Below are positions 63,365-64,000 of a DNA stretch of 64,000 bases, piece after piece; positions within the stretch are counted from its first letter, which is position 1; each line of letters starts with the position of its first letter. The notes under the pieces are model-generated. The model saw nothing but the letters and a program-made list of their open reading frames with translations, was not told the DNA's origin and did not search any database. Source of the DNA: Teratosphaeria epicoccoides (Eukaryota; Ascomycota; Dothideomycetes; Mycosphaerellales; Teratosphaeriaceae); the NCBI GenBank assembly GCA_021401465.1, contig JADDMT010000003.1:372001-436000 (forward strand), in the 5' to 3' direction. The position numbers and the translations under genes are program-made.

Positions 63365-64000
63365 ATGGCTAATGTGAGGTTCGCTGTGGGGATCCAGCGA
63401 CTTATTCCATTCCTGGGCTACCATCATGTCTTGATGATACTGATCGCAATAGCGATCATACTATTATGTGCGTGAACCAAGCCCGCACGCTCTGAGATCT
63501 CAGGAACTGACTCCAATCACTCCAGCATTACTGCTAGCCGGCTGCTCTTCCTCGTCGCCACTCATTCCAGGAATCTTCCTGATATCCTTCTACTACGAAT
63601 CCTACACACCCACGTTCTCCACCACGCAAGTCGACCCCGGAGTAGCAGCAGCAATTGCAAACATTGTCGGCCGAGCACAACTGGAAGTGAGAGTGGGATA
63701 CTTCGGCATCTGTGTCAATCCGGACGGAGGCTCCTTCCTCTGCTCGAACAACGCGACCCTGCTCGCCGAACAAGTATCCGTGGATCAAGATCCGTTGAAT
63801 TTGATCTACATCGCCGATACTTTCAAAAACGATGTGGTATTCCCATACCTCCTGTGAGTATCTGGCGCTCCTTTATTGATATCAAGACCACGCTGACAGA
63901 GTAACAACAGCATCATCGCGATCGTCCTCGCCTTCATAACCTTCCTCCTGCTCGCAACATTCCCCGGCTGGCACGAAGAGCACGACGCCCGAACCGGCTC
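63365..64000 (+). CDS. fig1: Fig1-like membrane protein (partial, runs off the window)
   Basis: Three exons seen (63365-63467, 63526-63853, 63911 to the window end), introns 58 and 57 nt. The first splice turns ILLC... into AIIILLSLLLAGCSSSS, completing the first membrane span; the second joins VVFPYLLIIAIVLAFITFLLL, the second span. Between them is the extracellular loop with GYFGICVNPDGG, the conserved Fig1 motif, and two Cys. Fig1 is a four-span claudin-like protein that supports low-affinity calcium influx and membrane fusion during mating, and has growth and development roles in filamentous fungi. ATG at 63365 (ctaccATGG) is strong. The C-terminal two spans lie beyond the window. Confidence 0.9.

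Noticed and set aside
1..64000. CRISPR arrays, transposase or reverse-transcriptase genes, rRNA genes, complete tRNA genes, secondary-metabolite clusters
   Set aside because: None seen by reading; a tRNA scan and a repeat search would be the decisive tests I cannot run.

Overview
The window reads as ordinary nuclear chromosome of a filamentous ascomycete (Pezizomycotina). The organism guess (Dothideomycetes, Capnodiales/Mycosphaerellales-like) is inference only. Support for a Pezizomycotina fungus: genes carry short introns (mostly 52-72 nt, GT...AG with CTGAC/CTGAT-like branch points). It also has a CFEM/PTH11-type receptor, a FluG-type amidohydrolase-glutamine synthetase fusion, a GH12 endoglucanase and a Fig1 protein. 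Genes lie on both strands with 0.3-2.5 kb intergenic gaps. I rebuilt exon structures by hand; all spliced frames given below close to a multiple of three.

Layout. 1-11 kb is gene-poor: a HhH-GPD DNA glycosylase, a GH12 glucanase, a small thaumatin-like secreted protein, then a decayed protein kinase and other broken coding remnants. 11-24 kb: a short-chain dehydrogenase, an Est1/Smg7-like protein, a ZNF511-like zinc-finger protein, the TORC1 GTPase Gtr2 and an Hsp70-like ATPase. 25-38 kb: a coiled-coil (spindle-pole-type) protein, a SRPBCC protein, threonyl-tRNA synthetase, an eight-exon CFEM GPCR and a large F-box protein. 40-47 kb: the exosome nuclease Rrp6, divergent from a FluG-like gene that carries a +1 frame break and an expanded intron. 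47-64 kb: a Gln/Pro-rich unknown with 25-residue repeats, a small Cys-rich secreted protein, a truncated glyoxalase-fold protein, Rmi1, Jjj1, Mog1, a GCNA/SprT-like protease, Ubp8 and, cut by the window end, Fig1.

Functional themes. Most genes are housekeeping: DNA repair (HhH-GPD, Rmi1, SprT-like), RNA turnover and translation (Rrp6, Est1/Smg7-like, ThrRS, Jjj1), nuclear transport (Mog1), chromatin (Ubp8) and nutrient signalling (Gtr2). Secreted or sensing genes (GH12, thaumatin-like, small Cys-rich, CFEM-GPCR) are scattered rather than clustered; I see no biosynthetic cluster, transposase, CRISPR array or complete tRNA. The most unusual signals are: degenerate islands of TTGAC/GTCAA-rich sequence in intergenic DNA and inside one intron (with a 12-bp palindrome repeated three times there); the FluG frame break; a likely two-start ThrRS; and the graveyard of decayed genes at 8-11 kb. 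I found no convincing wholly new system.
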